64,000 nucleotides of DNA, from contig NC_064034.1 of NCBI RefSeq assembly GCF_932526225.1, positions 5,566,001 through 5,630,000 on the forward strand, given 5' to 3'. Of this stretch, positions 11,234 to 38,599 are shown piece by piece (the stretch's first letter is position 1; each line of letters begins with the position of its first letter). Origin of the DNA: Nematostella vectensis. Lineage: Eukaryota; Cnidaria; Anthozoa; Actiniaria; Edwardsiidae. The notes under the pieces were generated by a model. That model saw nothing but the letters and a program-made list of their open reading frames with translations. It made no database searches and was not told the DNA's origin. Made by a program: the position numbers and the translations under genes.

Positions 11234-14200
11234 CGCAGAGGGAAAGATGACCCATATGACTATGATAAGGTAGTGTGAAGTGATTTAGTTGCCTAAATTG
11301 CTCTGGGTGTTTTTGTTCTTCGATCAGAATCACCTACTGTACATCTAATGGCAACCCAAAAGTTACCAATATGTGCTTGGCTGTTACTAAAAAATATGAT
11401 GTTAATGTCATATTTAGCACCTCAGCATGCCAGTATGTGGATATTCCAGAGGGCCTCACCTGGATAAATGTGAGCAGTGCTCTTTGTAATAAGCACTCTG
11501 CATAACACAGCTCAGCATGTCTCTCCTGCTCTGTCAAAGAGTCATATGATGGATTCCAGATCCAGCTGGAGAAGGATTCTGACCAAGAATTTTTATGCCG
11601 CTCTCTGGAAATTGTGAAACAATTTGTTAAACCAAAAACCAACAAGATGGAAGATGACTCACATCATCAGCAAAAAGAAAACAAGGAGTTTTAGATCCAT
11701 TTGCCTTTGTGTTTTACTAGTTCACTTCTCTTACAGAACTACTCTCAAACATATAGGTGTATGCATTGTGCACATAAGTCTAACAAACAACCTTTTTTGT
11801 AATTTGTGAACAAATCAAAGCCAACAGTTTGTCCAACAGGCAGATGCATGGCTAGAGGGTTGAGGGCATGTGCAACTCTGGTTGGTTTATGGTAAATATT
11901 ACTTTCTACAATATTTGTCACCTACTTCTGGCAGACATCTAGAGCTGTCTTCATGCTTTCCACTGCCTGTTCAATTGCTTGCTGATCATTTCAACAAAAT
12001 ACAAAATAAAGTGTTAATGTTAGTTGTGTTATAGTTTTTTTGAAGAATTGACCAATACAATCAATGTACTCACAGGTTCAAAGGTCATAACAGCTTGAAG
12101 GTACATGATGGTACCATAGCCAAGAGCATGGTACATGCTTTCCTTTGCCCTAGTAAATTAATTAGATCAGTCCGAAGATAGGTAAATCAGGATTTTTTTT
12201 ATAAATAATGATCAGGTGGAGTACACAGGATTGGCTGAGGGGGGTGAGCAGTCATTGGTATCATGGAAAAAGCATAGTATTTGAAGATTTTCAGCCACCA
12301 AGGGGGGGGGGGAAAGGGTTCCCACGCACCCCCTTGTCTATGCGCCTGGCATTTAGCAATGATTTGCTGGGGTGGTGGTATATGAGAAATGTCTAAAAAT
12401 TGTTAATATTCTTCAACAAGTAGTGACTGTTTCAGGCCCTATACACTATACTACAGCACAAATGCAGATGCATGTTCAATGTTATTAACCATTGTCCACT
12501 TAATTCCCTAATCAGTCAAAAGACATTAGATAAATTTTCTAAAGAAAATTATGCAGTTGATTTATCATCCTCTAAAGGCATCTCCACGTGTTAGAAAATC
12601 AAGGATAGACCATCATGAATAAAAAATATAGGCATGGGATATGGTGGGCATGGCAAGCAAACAAGACAGGTTTTTGTGAAAGGGGGGCGTGAGGAGAGAG
12701 ACTAAGCAGCTTCCACAATGCTACCCTTTAACTAATATGCCAAAGAAGAAGGTTGATGAATAATGCTAATGTAAGGTCAGTCACTGAAAGGTTGTAGGAG
12801 GGTATAACATGCCTATAGTATAGTATAGCTGAAGAAACTGCTGGGAATATAAATCTAACTCCACAAGAAGACAAACAAAACCTGAGTATGGAACCAGGCT
12901 TCAACATGACCAGACGTACTTAATTGATGAAAATCGATCATCAGAGATAAATCAATATCAATTGATGGAAGTTTTTTAATTAGTATCGATTGGTATTGGC
13001 CAATCGATGACCAATCGAAAGTCACACGAAGATCGTCGGCCAATCACATCAATTGATATCGATTTACATCGATAACTTACAGAGACCACAGGGGGAGGAT
13101 TTTGTTGCATGTGTGTCGGCGTATTTGAGAGGCGCCGGATAATAGCTCTTTAGCCAGGTTTTTAGGCATACACCATGTATGCAGGCTTTACAGTTACAGT
13201 CTCAGTATAAGGTACAAACATTTTGTTTGGTAGTCAGGGATCTTGAAGGAATCTTTTGGGTGGGTAAAAAATTCCGAATTTCGGGGGTATACTGATTGTA
13301 GCGTAGCATTGTTCGTGGCTATGGAATTTAAGAGATGACAAGTTTTTTGCATTTTACCAGGGCATTTTATTTTTCTGACGGTGAAAAAGGGAATGCACTA
13401 ATGTGTGCACTAGTCAACCCTGAAAGATCAGGGCTCGTAAAGGGGTTTTCGACAATAAATTACAGCTACATTTACAGTTTCAGTTTACAGTTTTTTTATC
13501 AGAAGGGTCTTTCTTATCAACAGGATATGGCTGTATGCATGGGCATCTTGCGATTCCAAGAACGCTGCTCAAAACTATTTTTTTTAACAGTCACATTTCA
13601 CAAGTACCACTTCGTACCACTTTCGAAGTTTTGCGAAAAAAGAAACCAGCTTTCTGCAACCTAGGTTTATCCAAATGTTCACTCGAACTAGATCTTAATT
13701 TTGCTCTTGTAGTCTTGCCGCACCCAAACTTGCGTAATTGAAACACAGCATCACCAGTACCATTTTTATGTTTTTACTGATAGCAAAACTCTTTACATAA
13801 TGCAGCTTACATAGAAAGGCTGTGCCAAGACACGAACACATCATATATTAACGTAATTTTTTTTCTTCGCATTCCCATATAACATTAATGATATTGCATA
13901 TAGGTATTGCAACAAACTGACAACTTTGATAAAATAATAACAGGTTTATACGGATTAACAAATGATCACGTTTCAAGGATGTCTCCAGCCTAGCAATTTT
14001 TTGTTGACATATCAAGCCACCCTAAGCCCTATTATCAAGGGTAAATCAATAACACTCGATCATCAATCGATGAAAATCGATCATCAATCAATAAAAGGAC
14101 ACGAATACCTTGGTTATTGATTGGTCATCGATTTCCAATATCAATCAATTGTTTGTTATCAATTGTTAATGATTGGTATCGGTTGCGATTGATATTATTG

Positions 14201-14417
14201 GTTTTATTGATTAAGTATGTCGGGAACATGAGTACCTGTATACAAGTGTCTCCATGATGTTATAATCCATAGAGTGTTCTTAACTTACCATGGCTCAAGC
14301 TTTGCTTGTGCCTGGCCAAATTTGTTGGAAAGGCAGAGGTTAATTGCAACAGCTGTTGTCTTGATTGCATCTGGTAAAGCACTTTCATCTTTTTCATTGG
14401 GTACAGATCCACTTGCC
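6685..14417 (-). CDS. TTC39: TTC39-family (IML2-like) tetratricopeptide protein, 18 exons found, 5' end missing
   Basis: Minus-strand exons, 5' to 3' (high-low): 14417-14289, 12149-12074, 11981-11926, 11604-11460, 11014-10950, 10480-10375, 10277-10212, 9945-9837, 9742-9675, 9497-9438, 9311-9220, 9132-9072, 8929-8817, 8582-8438, 8065-7960, 7715-7601, 7238-7122, 6988-6685 (stop 6687-6685). They give about 643 codons, all in phase. Diagnostic blocks: AKESMYHALGYGTIMYLQAV, AELCYAECLLQRALLTFIQ, FEGGVHLGIGSFNL, FHHICYWELMWC and ELYADDWCLGKILEGMCYQH. These match TTC39A/B, of the Mak10/IML2 superfamily of helical-repeat proteins. TTC39B has been tied to lipid and LXR regulation in mammals; the molecular role is unclear. 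The C-terminal 60 residues are a Ser/Glu-rich acidic tail. The acceptor of the 9132-9072 exon must be the second AG of CAGAG to keep phase. The initiator exon was not found; an ATG at 15050 does not join in phase. Confidence 0.88.
11138..11231. repeat. TA dinucleotide microsatellite in a TTC39 intron
   Basis: This is an uninterrupted run of about 46 TA units between the 11460 and 11014 exons. TYIYIY-type open frames here are artefacts. Confidence 0.97.
12910..14224. mobile_element. Non-autonomous DNA transposon in TTC39 intron, 1315 bp
   Basis: The ends are inverted: CCAGACGTACTTAAT at 12910-12924 and ATTAAGTATGTCGGG at 14210-14224 (two mismatches). Perfect 7-bp direct repeats AACATGA flank the element (12903-12909 and 14225-14231). 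Next to each end is a 160-190-bp zone crowded with ATCGAT, ATTGAT and CAATCGATGACCAAT words in opposite orientation, that is, long degenerate sub-terminal inverted repeats. The interior has no recognisable transposase. Superfamily is uncertain: the 7-8-bp target duplication would fit hAT. Confidence 0.72.
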
Positions 14418-15690
14418 CTAGAAACGACAGAGCTATAAGCATCTAAGAATGCCTCAACATACTTTTTATGATGCAGAAAATATTTTATTATTGGTGGTTA
14501 TTAGGGTATGCTTTACAGGTTAAATTGGGGTATGTATCATTTAGGATTTAAGTCTACTTGGGAGAGTTGAACTTTAGGTCAAATAAGTTAATGTACTTAA
14601 TACGGTTGTTTTTTTCTTGCAAAATTATACATCATTGATCACAGTACTTTTCTATAACACGAATATCACGATAAAAAATATATAAAAGGGAAAATGCTTA
14701 GTAAAAAAAAAAAAGCTTAATACCACCCCAAACAGGAATATTAAGTAAGCAAACCGAAAACAACAAGATCCAACAACATGACATCACGTCATTCCTCAAC
14801 GAATAAAATCGTAGCTCAAACACATTAAAAGGCAAGCTAATTGAAGAATCCTCGCTAGATCTTTGTTTGCATGTCTTTGTCTTTCTCTGAAGGGAAACCG
14901 AAGGATAAAGTATATGACATAATGCGCAATAAACCCCCACAAAACATCGATGTGTATCATCTTGTTTAACAAACCGAGTACCGTGATTTTGGCGACAGCG
15001 CTTTTTTTGCTTCTTTTAAGGATGCCATCTAATAGTACTCGAGTTTCCATTGACTTCGTTAGAGGCTGTTGGTATATGATCCTGTAAAAGCGGGCATATT
15101 TAAGGCGTTTTATCGATATGTTTTCGCTTGAAGACCTAAATCCTTGTTTGTTTCGCCCGGTACTTCACCTGTCCTGTTTACTAGAACCCAGCTTACAAGC
15201 GGCCAACAAAAAAGAAAGGGGACCCCAGTTTGAAAAAATGAGGCGAAACACAAAACCCATACCACAATATTTTTTGGGTGCAAAAAAAAACCTGGGCACG
15301 AGGTTATTTTTGTGTGATGTAAGGTATGTTTTCCCTCCCAGGTCCAAAATAAAGAAATAGAAAATATGAGAGAAGAGAAAAAGCCCCATGAAGCCCACCC
15401 GGTACCCACCACCCCTCCCCCTACCCCTTAGATAAGCTGTAGGAGGCGTGACAACTGCCATGCTGTCTTGTCACAACACACCGCAGTCGCCACAAAGAAA
15501 AACGCTGCTTGTGTGAGAGAGTACAAAAAAATACTCTGGCGGCTTTCCTGTGCAATTCCAGCACTGGTTGTACCCCGAAGACATGGGAAACCTTCGTACA
15601 ACTACCATGAAGCAAGGGAAATTAGAAATATTTCGCATAACTCTAAATACGGCTTTATAAGAACACCGGGAGTCTCAAATAACCGGCTAA
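14418..15690. other. Divergent intergenic region between TTC39 and KDM4
   Basis: About 1.3 kb lies between the first TTC39 exon found and the KDM4 start. It should contain the missing TTC39 first exon and both promoters. An ATG-led minus-strand stretch at 15050-14982 ends in a possible ACG|GTACTC donor but is in the wrong phase for the 14417 exon. Open frames at 15110-15460 on both strands match nothing I know. Confidence 0.35.
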
Positions 15691-30659
<14,969 letters not shown>

Positions 30660-31041
30660 CAAGAAACCTCGATGCTAGTAGAACGTTTGCTGAGGCAAGA
30701 TCATATCCTCTTGACAAAAAATCCTTGATGCTAGTAGAATGTTAGCTGAGGCAAGACCATGTTTATCTGTAAGGTCGCTTATAGCCATCGTAGGCATTTT
30801 TACTAATCGCTCGTCTTTGTAGCAATTTCCAAACTCGGCTGATGATGTACATTTTAGCCAATTAAATTCGGCTTTGTATGAATTAATCGTGCATGATCGA
30901 CATTCGTATTTAATTAAAGATATATTTATCCAGATGGGGAGTCCGTCATTTATCGAACAGTTACTGTTGTGAGCTTTTATTTTGGTGGCTTCACCATGAT
31001 GTGGAAGCTGAAAGAGGGGGGGATATTTATGGTATCCAGTT

Positions 31042-31150
31042 ACCTCGTCCACAAACCGTGTCGTCCACAACCAACTCGTCCACAAATTGAGTCAACTCGT
31101 CCACAAGTAGAGTCAACTCGTCCACAAAAATAAAGTCAATTTGTGGACGA
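31042..31150 (+). repeat. Short tandem motifs CTCGTCCACAA
   Basis: ACTCGTCCACAA or a close variant occurs five times in about 85 bp, spaced by GAGTCA-type linkers. An inverted copy TTGTGGACGA follows at 31140. It may be the end of a small foldback repeat. Confidence 0.6.
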
Positions 31151-32940
31151 AGTGACTGTAAACCTATATTTACACTAGCCACTCCACATATACAATATAA
31201 TACCATACATTCAGCTAGCAGGCAACGACATTCGCACAATTATAGTGTTAAACTTTATATGCAAACGAGAAATATGTACATCTATTTAACGTTTCGGCAA
31301 CCGTGAAAGAGTTAAAAAATAATGTTTAGTGGGATCTTCAAAAGCCCTCACAAGATTTCGTTTGGAACTCGGTTTCTTCGTTGAGCCATTGCAATACCAA
31401 GAATGACTAAATCTGGATATTTATCCTATCCATTGCTATACTAATGCTTTTGTAAATGTCCAAAACCCTCTTTCAAATGCTGTTTTTGTTTGATGATTGC
31501 ACAAAAACTCCGGGTAGTCAGACGTCAAATGGTCGGCCCTTTGATTTTAAATATGGAATGTTTCTAAGCCCGCACAGTATTATACTTGTCGTAAATTATA
31601 GGAATTATAGAAATCATCCGTGTGGGCTTCCGAGGAAATCATAGAATGGAATTGTGTTTGACGCCAAAATAAAACACCTAAAATTCTGAAGGGAACTTCA
31701 TAGATATATAGATGAGAAGGGCGGTGCGAAAACCGCAGAACTTCACAGAAAAACGCCCAGAAACTGCAGAAAAACGCACAGAAACCCCCTCATAGATTTT
31801 GAGCACATAGCAATCGAGTCTTGTTAGCTTTAATAGACTTTCGGTTCTTGCAGATTTGAAGACTACTGCTAGCAGAGCTTTCTTCCTGTTTGTTTCAATC
31901 AGTTCACGTATATATCCGTGCCGCGTCTCTATTCTTTCGCGTTTCTCGTTTTTTTTTTTTTTGTTTTTTTTTGTTCGCAGACACAAACACACGGAGAAAA
32001 GTGAACTCGTGTGGCTCATGGTGATGTGGCTTATAGGATTATTACAGGAAGATGGTGCAGAAAATATGCCGAATTGTTCAAATTTTTAGTACAACTATAA
32101 AATCTTGCAAGATGGTAGATCAAGACATGACAAGTAATTTGCAGTAAGACGCCACACCCTATAACTTTTACTTCCAGTTTTATAGGGCTGCATATAATTA
32201 ACATTTCAATGAAGAAAATATTCAATTAATGGAATGAAACAGGACTAAAAACTTGCTATCTGATTACAATAAAAGTCTTCTATAATATCAATTCGTAAGA
32301 CACGCCTTCTTGATAGTACTTACAGCCCTTCTAGAGAATAGACGTTTATGATTATAAATACATACCAGACATACACAATGCTTAAGCACATATCTAAAGT
32401 CACGCAAAATGTTTATTTGCTTTATGGTGATTAGCTCTTCTTAGGACGCCATGCCCAATTCCTTATACTTACAGTGTTATTGGTATTTAATAAAATAAAG
32501 TCTAAATGAAAACAGTACATTTCATAGAATGATACATTCCTAAAAACCTTGCAGTTTGATTAAAATGAGCGTTTTCTATCATATAAAATTGGTAAGACAT
32601 GCCTTTTTTAATAATACTTACACAATTTTAGAGAAATTTCGGTTTAACACATTGACCCCTCAACCGGCCTGTACCGGCTTTGGGAAGTACCCACAACCCA
32701 AAAAATTCATAAATGCATAATAAACACAACAAGATGAAGATACTCAGGCATCAGTCTAAGGGATAAATGTTCTTGCAGATATGCATCCAACCAAGGTGTT
32801 GGCATCTACTCTTAAGCCAAATAATAGCACAGGTTCTTTGACAAATCTCAAATCGAACAAGTAGAGAAAAGCAGAATCACCCCTCTCAATAAAACGCTCA
32901 AAATACCACACAAGGGAGAGAGATCAGCAAACACAGCTTA

Positions 32941-33085
32941 AGACACAAATAGATACCTTTATTCTGATCCTCCAGGTACATTTCCATGGCCTCAAAACAC
33001 AATGTCCACTCCTTGAAGGCTTGTACAACCACGAAGAGGTCTTTACGTATTGCAAAGCATTCTGGGAGATCCAGGGGAAATATCA
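32941..33085 (-). pseudogene. Exon-like or retroelement-derived fragment
   Basis: The minus strand reads FAIRKDLFVVVQAFKEW, then MEMYLEDQNKGI in one open frame. The pattern vaguely resembles the gypsy RNase H segment (LAIVxAFKEW ... VYTDHKN) with the catalytic Asp region eroded, but it could also be an exon of an unrecognised helical protein, with a possible donor AAAG|GTATCT. No neighbours support either reading. Confidence 0.2.
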
Positions 33086-33592
33086 CGAGGGGAGGGCAAG
33101 TCAACACTCCTCTCCCCCAAAGTCAGATGTTTTTTTTTATAAGTCTTTTCACCCCGAAGCCAAGCAAATCAATTCCAGGTCATACAGACCCAGAATAGCT
33201 GTGTAAACAATTTTGGAATCAATTTGGTTTCAGAAAAGACAGCATTTAGGAGAGCTGTGGTGATTCATTAGAAAATTATTTTCTCATCCAGGCAAAGCCA
33301 AACAAGAAAAAATCATCATGAATCCACCTTTGCTTGCAAATATCCATAAGCAAAGCACTCAATTATGCCCCAAAAGACTTCATGATGTCCTGAGACACTC
33401 TCCTAATATGCTCATAGCTGTATTTTTGATGAAAAATACAAGCAACCATCAACTTGTGCTGGCTTCAGCACAACGACGAGGGATTAAAAGTGGGGACCGC
33501 AAAGCACTGCTGAAAAGCTTGGATACCGCTGACTAGGTGCAGCTGTGTTTGACTTTGACGGGCTGTATAAAACTCAGAATAGGGGGGGGGGG

Positions 33593-33745
<153 letters not shown>

Positions 33746-33790
33746 GAATAAATAAGAATAAACCAATACATTATAATATGCTACACAGCT

Positions 33791-36010
33791 CTATTGAGAG
33801 ACTAAGGTCTTGAATGAATCCAATGAACCGGCACCAGCGGCGTGTGCCGGAAGGCTGTTCCAATCTAGAACAGTATTGGGAAAAAATGAAAACTTGTAAG
33901 CATCTGTACGGGGGGCAAGAACGTTAAGTTTAAACGGGTGATTACAACGAGTGACGGACGAGCAATAACTAATGTGGTCAGGGAGAGATATAGGTACAAG
34001 GCCATTTACAATTTTATACAACATGCAAAGACGATCCTGTTTCCTTATAAGGTAGAGCTCTGGCCACTTGAGATCACTGATCAAAGCACTAACACTAACA
34101 TAGCGAGAATAGTTACTATATACAAAAAGGGCTGCGCGCCTCTGGACCATCCCCATCTTGTTAATGTTCTTCTGAGTGTAGGGATCCCACACACTTGACG
34201 CGTAGGACAACGTGGGGCGCACTAAGGAACAGTAGGCGCGGGCTTTTACTACTTTAGAACAACTATATAAATTCCGTCTAACTAGGTTAAGAGTGCGAGA
34301 TGCTTTAAGAGTGATGTGGTCTACGTGACTGTTCCATTTGAGATCATTTGAGAACTGCACACCGAGGTAGGGATGACTCTCTCGCTCCAGCTTGGACCCG
34401 TACAGGAAGTAATCTGCGTAGATAGTAGATGTTTTGTTTGTTATGCGCAGAACACAGCACTTTGAAGGATTAAAGTCCATCTTCCCTTTGGACCATGCGG
34501 CGAGTTTGTTCAAGTCTTGCTGAAGGTGGGAGGGAGATTCATCGGATGTCAGGTGGAGGTAGAGGGCACAATCATCAGCAAAGAATCTTATTTTGCCGTT
34601 AATTCCATCTGGAAGGTCATTGATATAAAGGAGGAATAACAACGGACCAACCACTGACCCTTGAGGCACGCCTGAGGTTACAATGGCAGGCGAAGAGTGC
34701 TCCCCGTCAACAACAACTGATTGTGTCCTGTTCTTGAGGAAATCCTCCAGCCAGTAGTACACTTGACCAGAAATCCCATAGTGTTGAAGCTGTATTAAAA
34801 GACGCGAGTGTGAGACCGAGTCGAAGGCTTTTGAGAAATCCAGAAGTAGAAGATCAGTTTGTTGTTTTTTATCCATAGCAAGGGCCAGATCGTTATAAGT
34901 GAGAAGCAGTTGAGTTTCACAGGAATGGCGTTCCCTGAAACCATGCTGGAAGGGAGAAAGAAGGCCGTTGGCTTCCAGATGATTCATCACGTGACTTGCT
35001 ACAATGTGTTCCAGTAGCTTACAAGATATACATGTCAATGAGATAGGCCTGTAGTTTGCTGGAGTTGACCGAGAGCCCTTTTTATGTATTGGAGCGACAT
35101 ATGCATGTTTCCAGTCACTAGGCACCACGCCAGAGCTCAGAGATTGTTGGAAAATCTCCCTCAAGATTACTGCGGTTTCATCTGGAGCAAGCTTTAGAAT
35201 TCGTGCAGACACCTGGTCCGGGCCACATGCTTTGTTGGGTTTCTGTCGACTTAAAAGCTTGACAATTCCATTTACTGTCACACAGATTTCGCCAAGAGGT
35301 GGTAAGTCCTTAGGAGCCAAGACAGGAAGGGGCTCGTTTGGGGCGTCCGTCTTAAAGACAGATTGAACGTAACCATTTAAAGCTTCTGCCTTTTCCTTTG
35401 GAGCCGTTAGGGTGGTAGTATCATTTGGCCGCAGGCCAGGTATTCCAACAGAGTCTTGCCTCTTCGATTTAATATACTTCCAAAATTTCTTTGGCTGGGA
35501 TTTGTAGTTTTCATCTATGAGGCCGCAAACGAAGTTATCCCTGGCTGAATTTATGGCGGTGGTAAATTTACGCTGGTGTCGATAGGCTCCCCATGCGGCT
35601 GCTGTATTGATTGATTTAGCCCTTTTAAATAAGCGATGTTTTTTACGACATGCACGCCGTAGGGATCTGTCAAACCATTGGTTTTTCCGTTGAGGCTTCA
35701 GGATTTTCACAGGATAGTGTTTATTGGCAAGGGAAAGAATCGTGGTCTTGAATATTTGCCAGTTTTCATGAACGGAGCGCTGAGAGCAATTTCGCATAAA
35801 GGAAGCTTTCATGTCCCGACAGAAATCTTGTAGGTTTCCCTTGTTGAAGTCAAAGACTTTACGTTCCTGTGAGAAACCATGGTCGACAAACCGGTCAATA
35901 CGAGCAACAACCTGTTCGTGGTCACTTACACCCGGAATTACTTGAATGTCAGACAGCAAGTCAGGTTTTGATAAAAAGACCAAACTGCTCAAGATGGAAA
36001 TCATGTGCAA
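33791..36010 (-). pseudogene. LINE ORF2: endonuclease C-terminus and reverse transcriptase
   Basis: This 739-codon open frame starts within the APE endonuclease domain: its SDHEQV motif near residue 30 is the endonuclease's catalytic SDH. The RT follows, with KACGPDQVSARILK (finger), LLLDFSKAFDSVSH (motif A), GVPQGSVVGPLLFLLYINDL (motif B) and FADDCALY (motif C, near residue 477). The C-terminus ends FKTLVSQ, as usual for CR1/L2/Rex elements. All catalytic aspartates are present. It functions in target-primed reverse transcription. The endonuclease start lies in a different frame, so the protein cannot be made whole from this copy. Confidence 0.92.
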
Positions 36011-36449
36011 TATCCAGCAAACGCTTGCAGAGGTTTACATCTTTTGCACCAGAGGGCACATTGGACGTAACCCAGTCTATAGAAGGTAAGTTAAAGTCCC
36101 CTGTGAGAATGATGTGGCGATTTCCAGCTGATTGTACGACTTTGGACAAAGAAACCTCGAGAGCGTCTAGAGAATCCATGCCTTTAGATTCTTGGCGATA
36201 ATAATAGCCAAGTAGGATTGACTCTTTCTCCAAGAGCACTTCACACCATATAATTTCACAGTCCGAGTCGAGGTCTGGGCGAGGTATAGATACCAAGTTG
36301 TTGTTGACCGCAATCAGGACTCCACCCTTGTGGGAAGGGCGATCTTTGCGATAGACAAGGAAATTCTGAGGCAGGATCTCGCAGCTGTTTACATGAGATG
36401 ATAGGTGAGTTTCGGTTGCAAGTAAGATGTCAATTTTGTTCTCCTCCAA
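35961..36449 (-). pseudogene. LINE ORF2: N-terminal part of APE endonuclease
   Basis: The frame reads DILLATETHLSS (catalytic Glu), GVLIAVNNNL and LTGDFNLPSIDW (catalytic Asp-x-Asn), the first two thirds of an apurinic-endonuclease-like domain. It overlaps the RT frame by 50 bp in another phase, so a one- or two-base indel between 36010 and 35961 broke the ORF. Confidence 0.88.
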
Positions 36450-36559
36450 AAGACAGGAAAGCTCTGCAGATTTTGCCTTGCTCCCTCAATGTTGGACACC
36501 ATAATCTTTGGAGAAAAGCCTTTCTTAGTCTGACTGTCAATAGGGCGCATGATTAAAGA

Positions 36560-36790
36560 TGAGAAGTTTGGAAGCCCACAAGTGCAACATATCCATGACG
36601 TGTAAGAGTTGTTTAATCCTTGGTACACCTCAGTAGGCATGTCCATACAACGAACATGGTACCACTTATCACATGAATCACACTCCCATTTGATTCGACT
36701 TCACTGGCTTGGAGCAGAAACCACAAGGAAACTTGCAAACTGGCCCAGGATTGAGCTCGACAGACCCACTGATAAACAGCAACGAAAGTG
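36560..36790 (-). pseudogene. LINE N-terminal region: 2A-like motif and PHD finger
   Basis: The frame ending at the TGA near 36689 reads LSLLFISGSVELNPGPVC. The core SVELNPGP matches the 2A ribosome-skipping consensus (D-V/I-E-x-NPGP), except that Ser replaces the first Asp. One frame over, WECDSCDKWYHVRCMD, then SWICCTCGLPNFSS form a C4HC3 PHD-like finger. The two parts are separated by a frameshift. 2A-like peptides are known at the N-termini of some LINE proteins; activity of this variant is unknown. Confidence 0.7.
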
Positions 36791-37410
36791 CAAGACAAAA
36801 TGGTGGTCTACTGTAAATGGCCGATCGGCGAGTTGATGCAAAGAGACCTGGATAAAATGACTCAGGCTTGCCGAAGAAAGTAGTGTTTGCCCAGAAGGCA
36901 CCTTCGCTTGTTTATCCATCTTTCCAGGAGAATTTGGAGGCCAGAGGCTCAACGACACAGCAAGAAGAAACAAAACTGTGGGAGCTATGAATTTCATGGC
37001 CGCCATTTTGGATGACCGCTGACTGATAGTCTGATAGAGATGTGCACTTTTTACTAGAGATGTGCACCTCACCAAATTTAGCGAGGGCATAGATTATTCA
37101 TCACACAACCGGGGAAACAAATAGTCCCATCACTGAAAAAAATACATAAGCAAGCTAAAATCAAGGTCCAATATGTGTACCTACCACATTCCTCTTCCAA
37201 TATGGCGGACAAGACTCTCGGTGCGCTATCGTCGCACTTCGATAGATATTTATTTGAGAACTCTGGCCGTATTTAACGTCGATCTACTCCTCTAACCTTC
37301 CTCTAGCTTATGCAACAATCAGCTCCCGTATATAGAGCGCGAGCGCGAAAAAAAAAACAGCTTTTCCGGTCTGCTGTAGTTCTACTTCGCCATTGGTCAA
37401 TAGTCGCTGT

Positions 37411-37460
37411 AAAGTCACGTATGAGATAGCGCGCGCGAAAGCAAGCAGGCAGTTTTTGCG
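37411..37460. repeat. Left inverted terminal repeat of the DIRS element
   Basis: AAGTCACGTATGAGATAGCG continues as CGCGCGAAAGCAAGCAGGCA. It is the reverse complement of 41484-41540 with few differences. Confidence 0.85.
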
Positions 37461-37517
37461 TACGGATTCGAGCAGGCCGGTCAACGACTCGTTGACCACA
37501 TCCGAAAAGCATAAACA

Positions 37518-38575
37518 ATGGCAAAAGACGAGGAATTCAACGACGAAATACTACAAGAAGAACCAGAGCGAGATGAAAATAGGCTTCTTCGCCAGTTATT
37601 GGCAACTATGAACGCCAATATGTGCGAAATGAGCAAATTGCTCAGAGCTCTCAAACGTGGCGCTAATGGCGACCATGAGGCAGACCCTGTCAAAAAAGCC
37701 GTAAAGACAGCAAATACTGCTTCGAATGCGAAGCCAAAGGGGATTTCTGACACTGCTAAAGATCTCCTAGACTTCAACAATAATGAGAGCAAGGCTGAAG
37801 AGCCTAAAGAACAGCATTTCATTCACGAATCTCTGTTAGATGACCTTGCTAAATCGCTCGACATGAAAGGAGCGAACGGCAGAGGCGGTGAATCAAAAAT
37901 TGGCTGACGTCGCCAACAAAAGCTGGCTTAAGAAGCTAAGCGAAGAACAGTTAAGGGACACAGCAGACAAATACCTGCGTCCTAATAACTGTAGCCATTT
38001 TGTGGTCCCCAAAGTAAACGAAGAAATCTGGGGAAAATTAACACGACAAGTGAAAACAAAGGATGTCAAATTTTCCCGCCTTCAAACCAACATAACCAAG
38101 GTTGGCCATATGGCAGTGAAAACTGCGGACTCCTTGCTTAAATTGTCAGCCAAAGCTGACAAAGAGTTTCTCGCAGAGTTGGGAAACCTTTTAACTCTTT
38201 CGACGGATGCTCTAACAATTTTAGGGCATGCCAGTTTTGAGCTATCTCAGCTTCGACGAGATGACATAAAGCCTCACCTTAACAAGGAATATGGCGACCT
38301 GTGTGCCGCAAGTGTACCGGTGACAGAGTGGTTGTTTAGGGATGATTTACAAACCAAACTAACTCACATTCGAGCTGCTAACAAAATTGGAAATACTGCC
38401 AGTGTTTCTACATTCAACAGACCCAACAGCAGGTTTAACAACAGACCTCATAACAGGAATTTGTTTAGCCCGAGCACCGCCAGCTCAGGGTCGGCAGAAC
38501 TGGCAGAACAACAAAGGCAAGTCGCCATTCATCCAACGCGCGAAACAGCGCACGGATCAACAACAAAGGAAGTAG
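37518..38575 (+). pseudogene. DIRS gag-like ORF with a frameshift
   Basis: Frame 1 (37518-37907) is a charged N-terminus. At about 37890 the frame shifts and continues with NQKLADVANKSWLKKL, then TADKYLRPNNCSHFVVPKVN and IWGKLTRQVKTKDVKFSRLQ. The PENC-like P-x-N-C and VP-x-VN-x-EIW pattern is characteristic of DIRS-type Gag. A basic Asn/Arg-rich segment (FNRPNSRFNNRPHNRN) follows and probably binds nucleic acid. Confidence 0.82.
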
Positions 38576-38599
38576 ATTCCGTAGATGTTGTTTTACAGT

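Larger units (their letters stand above)
30660..33536. other. Intergenic region downstream of KDM4
   Basis: No convincing gene. Visible structures: five ACTCGTCCACAA motifs at 31042-31125, with an inverted TTGTGGACGA at 31140; a pair of diverged blocks about 300 bp apart (around 32220-32335 and 32520-32640) that share AAGACRYGCCTT and ACTTACA words; and an open plus-strand frame of 72 codons at 33318-33536 that I do not recognise. Homopolymer C and AC tracts lie at 30323-30358. Confidence 0.4.

Noticed and set aside
15110-15460. Overlapping frames of 98-100 codons on the minus strand near KDM4
   Set aside because: Low-complexity Phe/Leu-rich translation, two overlapping phases, no splice signals in phase with TTC39.
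33318-33536. 72-codon plus-strand frame
   Set aside because: Possible exon, but no recognised domain, no partner exon and a position next to a LINE tail; left unassigned.
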